Source: Lingula anatina
Lineage: Eukaryota > Brachiopoda > Lingulata > Lingulida > Lingulidae
Assembly (NCBI RefSeq): GCF_001039355.2
Contig: NW_019775456.1
Coordinates: 145,145-193,307 of the forward strand
Direction: 5' to 3'
Length of the DNA stretch: 48,163 bases
Shown piece after piece: positions 1 to 13,600 of the stretch. Every line of letters starts with the position of its first letter. Positions within the stretch are counted from its first letter, which is position 1. The position numbers were made by a program, and so were the translations under genes. The notes under the pieces are model-generated. The model was not told the origin of the DNA. It saw only the letters and a list, made by a program, of their open reading frames with translations, and ran no database searches.

Positions 1-440
1 ATAGTTACTATTGAAGTTGAATAGGAAGTCCTATACTGGCAATCTAAGTGTGACCTTGAAATTGACCTTTGACCTACTTTTTATCATGAACTGAACTCTG
101 CTAATTTCTTTCTCTTTTAACTTCAAACTTGACAGAGATAGGTCCATAGTTACTCTTGAACTTGAATAGGAAGTCATATACTGGCAATTTACTGTGACCT
201 TGAAATTGACATTTGACCTACCTTACGAAGAACTTAAATTTGATTGTACCATATATTTTTTTTGCAATAGTTTAAAAATTCTTGTTGATTGCATTTTTAC
301 AGCTTGTCAAGCACAAAACTGGTGGCTGTGTCCCTTATTTTGTGTATGTTGGGGTCTATACGAATGCGCTTGCTCCAGCTGGTGGTACAATATTCGGAGG
401 CGGTATCGCCTCTCTGATCCTCTAGTTTAAAGACAGATTC
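1..440 (+). repeat. Dispersed repeat: tandem ~145-bp units plus conserved end module (cut by window edge)
   Basis: Two tandem units are visible. Each contains TGACCTTGA (51-59 and 195-203, 144 bp apart) and neighbouring TGACCT half-sites. They are followed at about 300-430 by a module ending in a short palindrome, GGAGGCGGTATCGCCTC. The same units and the same end module occur in reverse orientation at 18485-19420 inside EPG5, so this is a dispersed element and not local sequence. A short ORF (194-430) crosses the module and has a counterpart in the other copy, but it mixes repeat units with the end module and shows no known domain. The left end is missing, so the full element and its class are unknown. 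Confidence 0.75.
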
Positions 441-1630
441 AGTTTATTGGCTAAAGTGAGCTCCCACACCTAATTCCCTCTCTTTTAATACATTATTCAT
501 TTAACATTGTTATTAACAAGGTAATTACCAAAATGGTGAATAAAATTTGTTTCTACTTTTTGCTATTATTATTTTGTATATTTTGTACTAAAATTCTGAT
601 AACCATTGTCTGTTTTTACTGTTGCCAATAATGTTACCATCCATCTCATTTGTTAGCATCATAACTGCTAAAGTGTATTTTTATTTTACTTTGAATTTTT
701 TGAGAGATTTTATTTGACGAAAAGGCAGCCTGAGCTTAAACAGTGGCATGGATTATTTCCATGAAAGTTATTGATCATTTTTGTATTTTTTACACACATT
801 TTTGCTATGTTAACACCACCAGTGCCAAATTGTGTTTTTTTTCCTAAAATTTGGTGAAAAAGTAAGTTGAATTTATAAATTGGCATGATTGATTTATTTT
901 CTAAAAAGGTACATTTCATGGTGTTTTGTCCCATGTATTCTTTAATACAATATGTACAATTGTAGAGATTTGTTAAATGTTATCAAAATGAAAATCTAAT
1001 TTGTTTTGGGTAACAGGAATTAATATTTTCTAATTCTGTAACATTTTTGAAAATTTTATTAATTGTTATGTGAAACAAAGAGCTGAACCTATGTTTACTG
1101 TTTAGATGGAGAATTTGTATAAAATAGCAAGTTAATTGAAGGCAGGTACAGTGTATACATTTCACAAAGTCAATCACAGTATAAACATTTCAAAGTTGGA
1201 TACTTGTTTACTGGAATGTGTCTATGGCTCTATTCCCATAAATTTTAGATCGATCTATCCCCGCGGGGAGTCTCACTAGATTACTTTCAGATAATCCGAC
1301 TTAAATGTCCGTCCCGCCTACTACAAGCTGTAACGGGGTAATTAATTTTCGTCTCAGCCTGGCTGACAGCTATTTAGCGTGAACCCCCAGGGAGTTAGGT
1401 CGATCTAAAGTAGGTCGATCTAATCTATGGAAATGGGGTGTATTTATCTTAAAATGGAATAGTGATGATAACCATCACTTTCTTGTTTAGTGTCTGTGGA
1501 TACATGTATGTCATTTTCACTGTTTCGTTTTAATTTGGGTTATATTAAAAAATATTGTTCAGTGGTCTGCGTAGAATGCCCAGTGTGTTAGTGGCATGCA
1601 TTTGGCTCAGGTATCTTTTTTTTTTTTCAG
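441..1630. other. Non-coding, AT-rich; probably intron of the left gene
   Basis: No exon with flanking splice signals and no recognisable protein is seen here, apart from the MITE-like element near 1230-1435. The short ORFs on the minus strand are AT-rich and look random. Because the first visible exon downstream opens with a splice acceptor, this stretch is most simply an intron of the plus-strand gene that ends at 2340. Confidence 0.5.
1230..1435. mobile_element. MITE-like element, copy 1 of a two-copy family
   Basis: The ends are inverted repeats. The left end reads TAGATCGATCTATCCCCG (from 1246), and the right end, read on the other strand, begins TAGATCGACCTA (to 1407). A second, outer pair (CCCATAAATTTTAGATCGAT against CCATAGATTAGATCGACC) widens the element to about 1230-1435. 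The interior shares GTCCG/GTCTG-TC(C/A)CGCC and GGGGTAATTAA segments with the copy at 37255-37475. It has no coding capacity, so it would be non-autonomous. The superfamily is not assigned because no clear target-site duplication was found. Confidence 0.6.
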
Positions 1631-2340
1631 CTGATAAACCATCAGGGAAAGTCCAGATATCAGAAGGTAGATTTGGGGCATTTAAGCATGATTGTGAGTA
1701 AACATTTAGCATTCAACATCGCTGCTTTGAATAATTATGTAAATCCAGTTGAATATCAATAATTGATTTACAAAGTGATGTGCTTTAGCCTTTATGTAAT
1801 ATATGTGTTTATATAAGAACTGGCTTTTTTCTCAATCAAAATAATTGAATATAATTTATGAATATCAATTATCTTTATTTGATTTCACTTTGCAGTAATT
1901 GAGGATGTGGAGAGTAGATTGCTGTCTGATGTGAAATATGCCAAAGCCCATGGGATAAACCTAAAGGACATTGCCAAAGATTTTGAAAACAGAGGTACAA
2001 AAAAGTTGTTTTATGACTAAAATTGATTCACTTTTTATTACCAAGAGAAGTTGAAGGTCAACTGTGGTCATGTTATAATACATGCGTGTTCTCACAACAT
2101 ATAATGTTTTCTGAATAGAGAGAGATGTTTACGTAATCTTTAACATGTAGACTGCGGTTAGATGTTGAGATCAGAGGACAAGAAAGAATAACCCTCAGAA
2201 TCTTTAAGATACCATTTACTTTCATTTCAGCGAAAGTGGCCAAATTATCCCCAAAACCAAGATCAACAGCATCAGATGAGAGAGAAGACAAGGACTTGGC
2301 TTCACTACACAAGCGCCCTCTACCACCTAGTAATATGTAA
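1631..2340 (+). CDS. Unrecognised gene, last three coding exons (5' part outside or upstream)
   Basis: Three exons fit GT-AG introns with matching phases: 1631-1693 (acceptor after a long T tract), 1896-1994 and 2231-2340, ending in TAA. The read-through peptide is about 90 residues. It begins DKPSGKVQISEGRFGAF, continues with a charged, probably helical segment (LLSDVKYAKAHGINLKDIAK), and ends in a basic, Ser/Pro-rich tail finishing HKRPLPPSNM. Smooth phase joining (1-nt overhangs at both introns) and codon-like composition support a real gene. I do not recognise the family. The start and earlier exons are not identifiable between 441 and 1630, so they probably lie left of the window. The gene converges on EPG5. 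Confidence 0.6.
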
Positions 2341-2409
2341 ACCATATATACAGCTGATCATTTTGTGTTGATCTGTAACATACTATTTAGAAAAGACCAG
2401 GATAAATGC

Positions 2410-2415
2410 AATAAA
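2410..2415 (+). terminator. Candidate poly(A) signal AATAAA for the left gene
   Basis: AATAAA lies 70 bp after the stop codon and is followed by a GT-rich stretch. Another AATAAA at 2819-2824 is followed by a T-rich stretch and could serve instead. Transcript data would decide between them. Confidence 0.4.
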
Positions 2416-4693
2416 GGTGTAAATAGAGGATGGAGTGCAGTTGTAATACAGTCTTAAAAATATTGGGATATCCAAAGTCATTTAGATGGACAAGTGTATG
2501 ACTTCTGAAAGAAGAATATCTGAGTTTCTACATTGTAACATGTTGAGCTTTAAGTACCACATCATTTAGCTCCCCTATGCCATTTATTTATATAGGTTAT
2601 TTACCAGACATGAATTTTTTTCTTCTGCCACGTATAAATGTAATACTATTTGGTCAACAGAAGGATCCTACATTTCATAGAATGCCAGATGATAGTTTTA
2701 ATGAATATAAGAGCCTTTTGAATTTAGTCTAATCTGACAACAAAAATTTGAATACTTTAAATTGGACACATAAAAAAATTATTTTTGGTTTAACTAAATG
2801 TAATTAGTATTTATTTGTAATAAAAGTTGGACTTTTTTATTTTGCTTTGGTCCAAAAAGGCTTTACAAAAATGCATACATATTGTGCACAGGCATAGCAG
2901 TTTTTTTTTTCTTGGGGGGGAGGGGTCTGCAGGGATGCTTGTTTGTAGCTTTTCTACAGGAACCTCCATTTTTCTTTACACTATATCATCACTGGTGCAA
3001 TGGCAGATTCTCTATAGGCCTACTAATGTTGAGGTTTAAAACCTTATAGTACAGACAGGCAGCAATTATAAGATTAGGGTTGTCAGATTTAAACTGAAAT
3101 TTCACATAAAAATACCCTGTCAAAATACTCTTGTCACATTTTGAACCACATCCTCAAAAATGTCAGGAAATGCTAATATGTTTCATAAAACCTTCATCCA
3201 AAATGATAAACACTATTGGCAATAAAACTATGTGTGGGTTTTTAGTCACTTCTTGTGCGCCCTTACATATAGCCTAGTTGCACCAAAATGACTTCAAGCA
3301 GCATAGTATTTCCAATCACTTGTAATTGTTTTGTGCTGGCTGGGTTCCACAATTTAAAAAGCATGATTACCCTTTATGAACTTTTGACATTTGTTTCTTG
3401 CTTTAATCTTAAAATAAATTACAAATCCAAATTGAAAATGTAAAGATTTCCATAAGAATCCTAAGTGTCAAGCACAGGCGTGGTTTTCCTGAAGTTATTG
3501 AACTTCATAGTAATTATTGCCATTTACAAACTTATATTTCACACACCTTGAGCTATTTTACAAACAGGCATATTAACACCAACCACTGCCCTTAATACAG
3601 CTGTTATTACTGTGGGACCAGTACGCCACCCAATAGCGTAGGTGTTGAGGACGAAACATGGATATTAGAGAATAACTTAGTAGGTGATATCATAGGATTA
3701 TGATGAGTGATTCATTGTTGCTAGGGAAAATGTTAAAGGCTAATTATTTAAAACTTTCAAACATTTGGTCTAATAATTCTTTATTAAAGGATGTATCAGT
3801 TTTAGTTACAAGTACTCTTTGCCTCGAGTCCAATTTACTTTTCAAAACTTAAAACAACATTGCGAAGTATTGCTTTTTGATTGTTTTGTTCAAATTTATT
3901 GAGTAATTACAGTTTAGGTATAAATGCCATTCAGAAAATGTCATTGGCTTTGCTTTAACAGGATCCTATTACCACATTGGCTGTTATTTATGGTTCGAGT
4001 TGAAAACCATTCAAAGTGGGAGCATTCAATGTAAAACTATGTGCAAACTTGTAATTGACAATGTGTTAAATGCTTTATTATACTTTTATAACCAAAGATA
4101 CATATAAATTTTCAAGCCATTTATATCGAGTCATCTCACACAAATTTTATGTAAGATGCAAATAGACCATCTTTAATTTCTTTTCAAGTAATCCTATCAT
4201 TTGGTTTATTGATTCCATGGTTTTGGATGTGATATTTTTATCAATCTAGCAGTAGACAGCTGTCTCTTTATCAAATAAATGAATTTTATGCTACATTTAT
4301 GAGGAAACGTTTAAAACAATTCAACAAATATTTATTTTATGAATTAGAATTTACATGGTATAAAGTCCGTAGATGGCATACACTTAAGGCAATAAATCTC
4401 TCACAGTTGCCCATTGAAATGTTTGCCACTTGATAATATCTGTATTTGCTATATTTAGCATTAAACATAAACACTTTAAGCTCCATTCCATGAATCTCTT
4501 GTAACATTTACTCCTTAACCACATGTTCATATTGCACATAAAATTTGAGTAAAACTATTTTCAGATCGAATGATACATGTACCCCATCAAAATTTGTCAT
4601 CTCTGAAAACAGAAATTCACACTTACAATATCTTGGTCCTCTTTATACTGATTAAAAATTGGTTCCCAGGCAGCAGTTTCAAAACCTACGAGA

Positions 4694-4941
4694 AGGTCAT
4701 TCCACAAAAAAAGTAAAAATTTGAGTCACATCAGTGATGCATACATTTTGTGTAACATTTACATAACTTTGCATTGTTCCATTATTTTTTCTGCTTAGTG
4801 CTATAGCATCCTCCAATAATAAATCATCCATAATAAAAGTCATATAAAACTGACTGAATTATATTAAAATATACAAATGTTACACAAAATGTGTGCATCA
4901 CTCAAGTGTCTAAAAAAGTTCACATTTTTGTGGAATAACCT
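4694..4941. repeat. Inverted repeat, two 67-bp arms around a ~114-bp centre
   Basis: The left arm (4694-4760) and the right arm (4875-4941, other strand) are the same length. The outer 17 bp (AGGT(C/T)ATTCCACAAAAA) and the inner ~28 bp (around GTGATGCA and ACATTTTGTGTAACATTT) each differ at only one base, while the middle is diverged. It could be a MITE with long terminal inverted repeats or a hairpin in a 3' UTR. No transposase ORF and no obvious target-site duplication is present. Confidence 0.7.
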
Positions 4942-5899
4942 GGAAATCAAATAAACCACAGTGCGGCTCTCCTCTCAAGGTCCATGTCAAGTTTTCAGTG
5001 TATACAATTAATGAATTAAGAATGTTTTTCAACAGTTCTGGGTATCACACTGCCAAGTGGTTTAAGTTATGGCAATAATATCTGTACTTTCATTGAAACT
5101 CTAAATGTCACCATCCCAAAGCACAGCTACATGTAGTTTCCCACATTACACCAGTTTCCCACAATATTCCATGACCAGACACAAAAACAAGCAATGTGCA
5201 CTGGCACATGACCCAGAATTATCAATATATGTACATATGCCAAGTATAACAACAGTACTTTGAAACCATTCACAGCCTGCAAATGGGGAGGAAATTAAAA
5301 TCTCCCCAACTCGATGTTCTAACATTTTCTAACGCTAATTATTAATGAAAAAATTAAATAAAATAATAAGCTTGGTTAACCACAACCATTCAAGATAAAA
5401 AATATTAACAATATAAAAACAATGCTTAGAGGCAAAGAGAGGTAAATATTTTTCAATCAATGGTGCTCCATTCCTCTTAAAGTAAGAGCTAGGTCCTTCA
5501 AGTCAAGATCACTCAATTCTTGTAGAGAGCCTGCTAAGAAGCACTTGAAGTTATCAATCTTATCCAAAGTACAGCAGCCACATGCTTCACTACAATGTGT
5601 GTAAGCATTTTCAATATCATGGCTTCTACACAATCAGTACAATTTGCTGTACCAGTAAGTCATGCTGTGGACTTAATATAAAGTAATGCAATCAAATCTC
5701 ATTTTTTGCCTTTAATTTTGTTGATTTTGTAAACAAAGACCTGTTTCAGGCAAGACATGCGGCACAAAATAATGTGAATACAATGCCTGTTTTGATGAAA
5801 CATGCTACCTCTATACAACATGTATAATGTCATACAAAACAATCAAAGAGAATATCATGTCCAAATAAGACCATCAACTCTTGCTGTTCGGAATACAAT

Positions 5900-8800
5900 T
5901 TATGGCTGAGGATTTTGAACTACAGCCAGGTATCTTTTCTCTGGGAACAGGACCCCAGTCAGCTCTGCTAACAAGAACTTAGCATCCCTCAAACACCTGC
6001 CTCTTGAGCTGACAAACTGACAGGCAAAATCTATCTGCTCTTTGAGGGGTGTGTACTGCTTGTTTGTCTTGAGGTTTCTGAGGGACGTGACAATTTGCTG
6101 TACATTGGGTGGAGTATGGTCATGGGGCACGAGTCTAAGAGCATTGTTCTTCACGATCTGTGCTTGAAGGAAAGCAGACAGACTTCTTGCCACTAAACGG
6201 AACCTGCAAGATAAACCGAAGTAAATTAAGACACAAGAAATTAGTTGAGAAAATGGTTCATACCACCAAAAAACTATAAACTAACCATAATGAATATGTA
6301 TCTTATACAATTTTTTAACTTCTACTTAAAAGTAAAAATTATTACTTTCCTCATATTTTACATTTTCTTACAAAGAAAATTATACCACAATAAATAATTA
6401 TTTCTATACTGGGCATAATACAACACATGCAACTGTAAATACACATTTTGTTAAAACTACTTGGACAAAATTGCATTTAAATTCGGAACATCAGGAAAGT
6501 GACAATTTTCAATCTCTTTACCTAACAGACAAGTTGGATGCCCTGCCAAGACCTATAGCTCCCAGTAGTCCAGCACTTATCTTGTCTTCTCCCAGTGTGG
6601 TGAGAGCTGCGATGAAGTTGTTCAGAGATCTGATCACAATGGCATGCGAGGCGCCAAAGTCAATCTGCCGTAGCAGCAGATCTAGGATCTTACCCCACCA
6701 CAGGAATAACTTGGCTTCATTTTCACTTCTGAGAAAACAAATGTGTTTGATAATCATTTAGTACTTGAAACTTATCTGCAGCTAAAGGAATACAATAACA
6801 TAAAACAACAAGAATATCTAAGCATAGAATTAAATCAGATATGAGGACTGCAAACAAATAGAATATACCTGGTGACTTCCCTCAAACTTTAAGAACTTTA
6901 TTTTTGTTAATTTAGCAAACCTGGATAATTAGGCTCATCACAGAATATGTGGAGTGCAAGTAGATTTGTGCACAATACACAACTGACAAAATGTCACGCT
7001 TTAGAATTTATCATAAAACATACGTTGGTTTGGCAGTGGCAGTCCACTGCACTATCCCAGCAATATGGCTATTTTCTTCATCAAGGCTCTGGCATTTTGG
7101 TAAATGCTGCAGGACATACGCGTACAATGTCAAATAGCTGCCCTGACGTAAACTTTCCACCAGAAACTCCCGAAACGTCAACTCTGGTATCTGCATGGCT
7201 GACAGCAGCCTACCCCAACCATAACTTTCACTCAGTTCCAAGCCTGGAAGTGTGGAATACACTTACGTAAATAAAATATAAAATTCACCTTGTTATGTCT
7301 TTCAAGATTTATTTACAATTTTAATTATGATTTCAATTTTTAAAAAATTAATGAAATTTTGAAATGCTGTATCTTCTAAATACCAATATAAATTACTATT
7401 ACATGCTGGATGTTTTAAATACAAACACAAAGAACTCTAATTATTAACTTATACAAAGATCATTCAGAGAATGAAATAAATTTCAAAAAAAAAAAAAAAA
7501 ATTAAAGCAGTATTTTTTTATTCAGAAAATATATAAAGATAAAAATCACCAGAATTAAAGAAGGCATCCATGCAGTTCTCAATGATTTGCACCATGTGTA
7601 CAATGGAGGCCAAGCACCTGCAACCTGCTGTGACCAGAGGCAGCAGGAGGACTGTGCACGGAGATGACTCTATCCACTGACTGATACTCCTCAGGACTGC
7701 TGTCACTGTGGTCGTCTGGGGGTTACAGTTATTCAGCAACTGGAGGACCTCCACGCACAGGGTGACAGACTCTTCCCACTGGATAGACAGATCTGGGACT
7801 GGAGGAAAATGACAGAGAACGGCTTACCACACTCTTAAGAAATAAGTGTTTTAAAACAATGGATTTGAGCAAATACAACCAAAAAGATATCTTTAATAAT
7901 GAAATGGCAATCCACGAGAAATATCTACCCAGAAATTTAAAAAAAAACGTTTTATTTGAGCAAATACAACCAAAAAGATATCTTTAATAATGAAATGGCA
8001 ATCCACAGGAAAATCTGCCTGAAAATCATTGAAATTTACAAAGGAAAAGAATCTTAAATTGTAAACTAAATTCTTAACATGGACATATGGTATAGAAAGT
8101 CCAGCTGCCAAACTAAGAGCAATACTCACTGGTGCTGACCACAGTTTCCACCTCTGTGAGCAGATTTAAAATGAGAGTTGTGAAGTTCTCTGGGTCTACT
8201 CCCTTCATTTGGGAGCACTTGCAGACCAGCTCTACCACACAGTGAACATACAGCGCCCTCTTGCGAGGAGTTTCAGGGTGAAAAGGGCTACCTGTAGCAC
8301 TCACAAACCCAGCCGCTGATTTGAGTAACCTGGTGAAAGACAGTTATAAATGAATGATTAAACTATTACAGCAATTGACTGAAAATATAAAATACAGGAA
8401 TCACTGACATTCAAATTAGTCCCATGCACACTTAATTAGACAATACAAAGATTGATTAATTACCAGTAAGTAGTTTTAAACTTTAATGATCTGCCTCAAG
8501 TATTTTATTTTGTTACATACACATTTGCCTTTCAAATGAAAAACAAGTTTTGACAATTTTTTTTTTTGCAAATCATCTTCTGGTACATAGCAATGATAAT
8601 AGCCAGATATTTTTTCTGTAGTAGACCTTTCCATAACACTTTAGACAATTAAGTTCAGATAAAAAGCTTTTTGCTTGTAAATTTTTCTTCCAGTAGATAG
8701 CAATGTAAATTCTATAAGCTATTTTCTGGGTCATTTTATTTTAACTTTCCACACGTCACCTCAGGACCACTGCACTGTTTGAGGACCTCTCTGCCAGGAC

Positions 8801-10697
8801 ACATTTAGGATCACAATACTGCAAGAACCAGTCAGACACTCTCTTGAAGTTGTCAGCATCCAAGAAATGCCAGGGAAATGATTCTGCTAAAAGTAATAGC
8901 CTAGGCAAATCTGAACCCTGGAAATATACATAAACATGCATTTTTACTTATTCAATTAGTCTCTTCCAATTCATGGTTGATATGTACTCAATATGTCAGA
9001 TACACATGTAGTCACATGAATGTTTCATTAAATGGGCTGACTTACTGTCATATTTCTTATATGAAAAAATTACAATATTGGTTTATAAAAATATGTAATA
9101 TCTTATTCAAATAAAGATAAATTATAGTATTCATAAGATGTTGATAGTTAATAGAAGCTGAAAACCAGTAAAGCATCAGAATCAAAATCAGAGAGGTCAA
9201 AACTTAATCAAAATGCATTTTATAAAAATAAATTCACAGTTATATATTTGAAAGAGTCTATGTGCTTTGTGCATGGACTCGTTAATTCCAAGTCACTTCA
9301 AAAACACACAGGTCGGTACCTGCACATCCATAAGTCCTTTCTCTTGAGACATTTGAATCAAGAGCTGGAACAAAATAGCCATGAGTCCTGTGGTGCCCTC
9401 TGCAGGCTGCTGTGTGAGGTAAAAGTTGACGATATCTTGCCAAGGCATCTGTGTGAAGACCAAACCAAGGAATACAAAGCTTTCCCTGGTGCCCACAGCC
9501 TGGAGCTGAAACAGAGAGGACAAATTGTTATTCTTTTCTACTCTATTCTGTTCCATAAGGTCCAAACACATAACAACCCCTGCTTAGATTCTTGAATTAA
9601 ACAGCAGATGACCAGATGCATAGTTCGTGAACCTTCTTGGATAAAATTGAGTGTTAATTGAGTGTTAATTAAGTGAAAATTGTGTTGTTGCACAAAAAAA
9701 AGCCTTAAATGTTAATTATTTCAAAAATTAAAGTATTCATATACCACTATATCTACCTATTTACTTTAAAGTAAAAACCACAAATCTAATGCACCAACAC
9801 CTCAATATCAAATAATCATAACCTACCTTGACCATCAGTTCTAAAGTCTGCAGATCTGGAAGGAACTTTCCCCACTGAAGTGTAGTCAGTCTGGCATGGA
9901 AGACCTGTAGAATGTGTTCTGGGGTTTTCTTTGCAGATAACACTTTCACATAGTACTCCCACACCAGGGTGAGGGCATTCCTGGCAAAAGGCGGGATGAA
10001 GCCTAGAATTGAGGTACAAAGCTGCATATACATGTATATACTTGTTCAAGGGGAATGGTGTGCATAGTTACAGAGTTGTATGAGCTGTGTAATGGATTTC
10101 TAATATTCAATTCTTTATGAAAGATACATTTATAAGTTATTCTAATTTGTTGTAAATTTAAATAACTCAAAACAAAATGTATGCCAAAACCTATAACATG
10201 CATGTGCAGGGGCGGATTTAGGGTGTCTTCTGGGTCTTCCGGAAGACTGTCAGATTTTCAAGTTTACATTGACGGGTATCTAAATTTTTCTGTTGGAAGA
10301 CGGTCAAAAATGGAGGATGGATCAACAAAGATAATTTGGAAGACTGTCAGAAAATAACTCTGGATCCGCCCCTGATGTGCATGTGTGAGAAAATATCCTA
10401 TCACCCAGAAGAATATATGCCACAGCACCTTGTACATCATTTGAATGAAGCGTATGTGTGTACATGATATGATACAAAAATATCACATTTCAACTGGAAC
10501 CTTTAAAAGCGTTTAGCCCAAACCTTCTAACTGCTTGAAGTTGCAGGCCACACTCTCTGTGAACATGGCCACCATGTCAAAGGCTGTGTTGGTATCTCCA
10601 ACAATCCATGGGCACAGCACTTCCCCATTGTCTCTGTGTAAAGGTTCCAGCCATGGCGCAAACACCTGAACTGTGGCCTGCCACACAGACTCAGCTC
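5900..10697 (-). CDS. EPG5: EPG5 exons 38-46: C-terminal helical block and stop (aa 1961-2584)
   Basis: Exons are 10524-10697, 9827-10002, 9320-9505, 8760-8917, 8130-8329, 7550-7798, 7024-7243, 6522-6728 and 5900-6203. Landmarks are SFVFLGLVFTQMPW, FPWHFLDADNF, LLPLVTAGCRCLAS, QGSYLTLYAYVLQHL, EAKLFLWW (identical to human) and SAGLLGAIGLGRAS. The reading ends KRYLAVVQNPQP then TAA at 5900-5902, close to the human end (YLDHIR). Exon 38 has the unusual donor GTTTGG. Intron 38 (10003-10523) holds a hAT-like MITE. Intron 42 holds a 91-bp-offset duplication. Introns 41 (8330-8759), 40 (8918-9319) and 45 (6204-6521) show nothing notable. Confidence 0.93.
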
Positions 10698-13600
10698 CTG
10701 TGGAAAACCATAATACAATAGTAAGTCAATGAATTTGAATGACACGAATTACTCATTTAACTCCCTCAAAAATATTTTGTTGATAGTACTAAAAATGCTG
10801 ATTCAAAATTTTTTTAAATGTTGGTTGGCCTTGCGTCAAATAGTACAATAAGAAAATACTAAAAAAAATAAATTTATTCTGAAAAGTTAAAATATAAGAA
10901 TAAGTGAAGTATTTATATTCAATTCAATTTCAAATTTATCTCTGGTGCATTACCATTCTGTTTTTGGAATTTGCATTGCCAATATGTGAATGAACCAATA
11001 TATCTTTATAATTGTAATATAATTAAAAAAATTTACAAAAAGTGTTCAACGAACACTGCCGCACATGTACTGATCGGAAGCGCTAAGCACACTGATTGCG
11101 CATGCTTGGCTCACATCTCATTTAAACTTCCGTAATATTCGTAATGTAAGACGAAGTGGAATTTATTATTATACAATGGAAACTGTGATGGAATAACTCC
11201 AACTACTGACTTATCATATCCCAGTTCTAATATTATGCAAAACATATTTATTTGTATTGCATGCCTTGAATTTTGTTAAATAATCTGTGCAAAGATCGTT
11301 AATCAGATATCTAAAATCAAAACATAGTATGTGACCTGCCTTACCTTCCTGTGGGTTAAAGTTGGCCTGTCCAGCCTGCAGACTGCCCACTGTCTTGAGG
11401 ACCAGGCTGCCACACAGATAACCCAGGAACACACTGATGTGTGTCACATATGGCTTCCACTGGGAGTACAGACCAAATGAGGCCAGGCTGGGGGTGGTGG
11501 TCCTCAACTTCATAAAGTAAGTAGACAGCCAGTCAATACTCTCTTTGAACTAAAAAAAAAGGAAAGGAAAAAGCATTATATGACAATGTGTAATATAATA
11601 ATTTGAGATGTTTTTAAAGTTCTGTTATGTCAGCTTTTATTTACGGTCTGATCAGCAAAAATTAAAACAATATTCAAATGTCTTCTCATTGAATAAGCTT
11701 TTCAGAACTAATTTCTGAGGCAGCTGTTAAATCAGATTAAATGTTTGTTCAGTGGGGAAAGTGAAATATAACTAGGTATGGAAAAAAGAGAGTTTGAAAG
11801 AAAACAATGTAAGTTGAAAAGGGTCCGATTTTACACCCAAAAGCTTATCTGAGATCAATGTATGAAAGGACAAAAAACAGATATTTGACTTTAGTTAATC
11901 ACAAAGAAAAATATTTAATACCTGTAAGTAAATGTATTGCCGATCTTAGGAAAAAATGGTACACTACTGCAAATATGTAACTGATTTGGAAGAATTTCAC
12001 ATATTAGGCTTAAAGAAGATACACTTAACAGAATGATCTCATGAAAAAAAAGTGAGAAAATGTCAGTTTTCACCTGTGCTGTGGTGGTGAGTGCCTGTGA
12101 CTGCATCATGTTGTCAGCATAAGACAGGTCAAAACCCTCTTGTCTCACATATTTACAACCAATGCTCTCCAGGAAATCACCCCAGATCTTTGGACATAGT
12201 TTGCCTGTGCTGGAGGCTAGGATAGAAATGTAAGTGAAATAGAATAAAATACAATATTTTCAACAGAGTGTGACCATGCATATGATTATATGCCCTCATG
12301 TTGGCATTAGCTGCAATTTCTGAAGTCATCTTTTCTATGATACATTAATTCTATTCAGAGAAATAAATCCCTGGTTAGACAATAGATATATACAGAAGAT
12401 TAATTTCTAAAAGCGATACCAGATATCAAGAAAATGTCCCTCACCATTGAGAAGTAATTTCAAGACATCCCCATACTGGTCAGGAAACTCATATGATGTC
12501 AACTTCTTCAGGTGTGATCTGTACACCTGAAAAAAAGAAAAAAAGAAAAAAAAAACTTAAACATTGATATGATCTTTATTGTTTTTTGTCATTCAAAATC
12601 TACATAATTTAATTATCAAATCGCATCAGTTCCATTGTCAGAATGAAAATTTAAATTCATGACAGTGAAAAAGAGAGAAAAAAAATTTACCAGAAAGGCA
12701 TGAGAATCAGTCATATGCATGTGATCAAGAATCTTTGATAAATAGTCAAAACCTTGTGACTAGCAGATACATTTAATTTAGTACCATCTTTCTACATGTA
12801 ACAATGTAAAAACCTACTTCACCAGAAAAATATCAGAACACTTTGTACACTAAATCTATGCCAGGAAGATATAGCTTTATACTACAACAAACTATGAACC
12901 TCTGCAATGGTCAGGTGTTCACAAGATCTGCCCCTGTCCTTATGTCCTTACCTCAAACACCATGAGTGTATTCTCTGCCGGTTCGTTCCCACATTGGCAC
13001 AATGCTTTACCTATGGTCTCTACAAGATGGCTTCTCTCTGAGTGCACAGGCCTTACATTGCCTAGCCACTGGGGGACATCGAACTAGAATAAAATGTCTT
13101 CCTTCTTCATTCTTATAATCACACTAGGAAAATATTAAGGCTGATGGTAAGTAAATACTCGTAGACTTATTCCAGAGGAGAGAAAGAGAAAGCAGAAAAC
13201 TGTAACAGAAATTTTGCCAGGAAGAAAAGAAAACTAAAGAACTAAAAACTAAAAGAGAATTCTGGGCGTTTCAAGATTAGAATGTTTCAGAGTTTGAATT
13301 CAACAATTTTAAAGAAACCCAATAAATAAAGAAGTTTTGCCTTAGGATTAAGCATCAAAGTAGTTGCAGCTGACCAAGTATCAATTCATCTATATATTGT
13401 GTTTGTCACTAACATCTTAAATGAATCTTATACTACTAGGGCAGAGGAGGTATAAATAACCAAATTATTTCAGCACCAAAATTTTTGTATGTGAGCCTTA
13501 CCTTGGTCAGTAACATGAAGGTGACATCACATCCATGCCTTTGTGAGGCGTCAATCACCTGTTCATACATGCGAACAAAAGTGTCGGGGCAGGCATTGGG

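Larger units (their letters stand above)
2341..5899. other. Tail-to-tail spacer holding 3' UTRs of the left gene and EPG5
   Basis: No protein-coding exon is recognisable. The stretch must contain the 3' untranslated regions of both convergent genes. A minus-strand ATTAAA (plus-strand 5711-5716) is a weak candidate EPG5 poly(A) signal. The only clear structure is the inverted repeat at 4694-4941. One TAGGCCTA palindrome occurs at 3015-3022. Confidence 0.5.

Noticed and set aside
194-430. 78-aa ORF with a similar ORF at 18451-18678
   Set aside because: The similarity comes from shared dispersed-repeat DNA; no domain, no start context, and it runs across repeat units.
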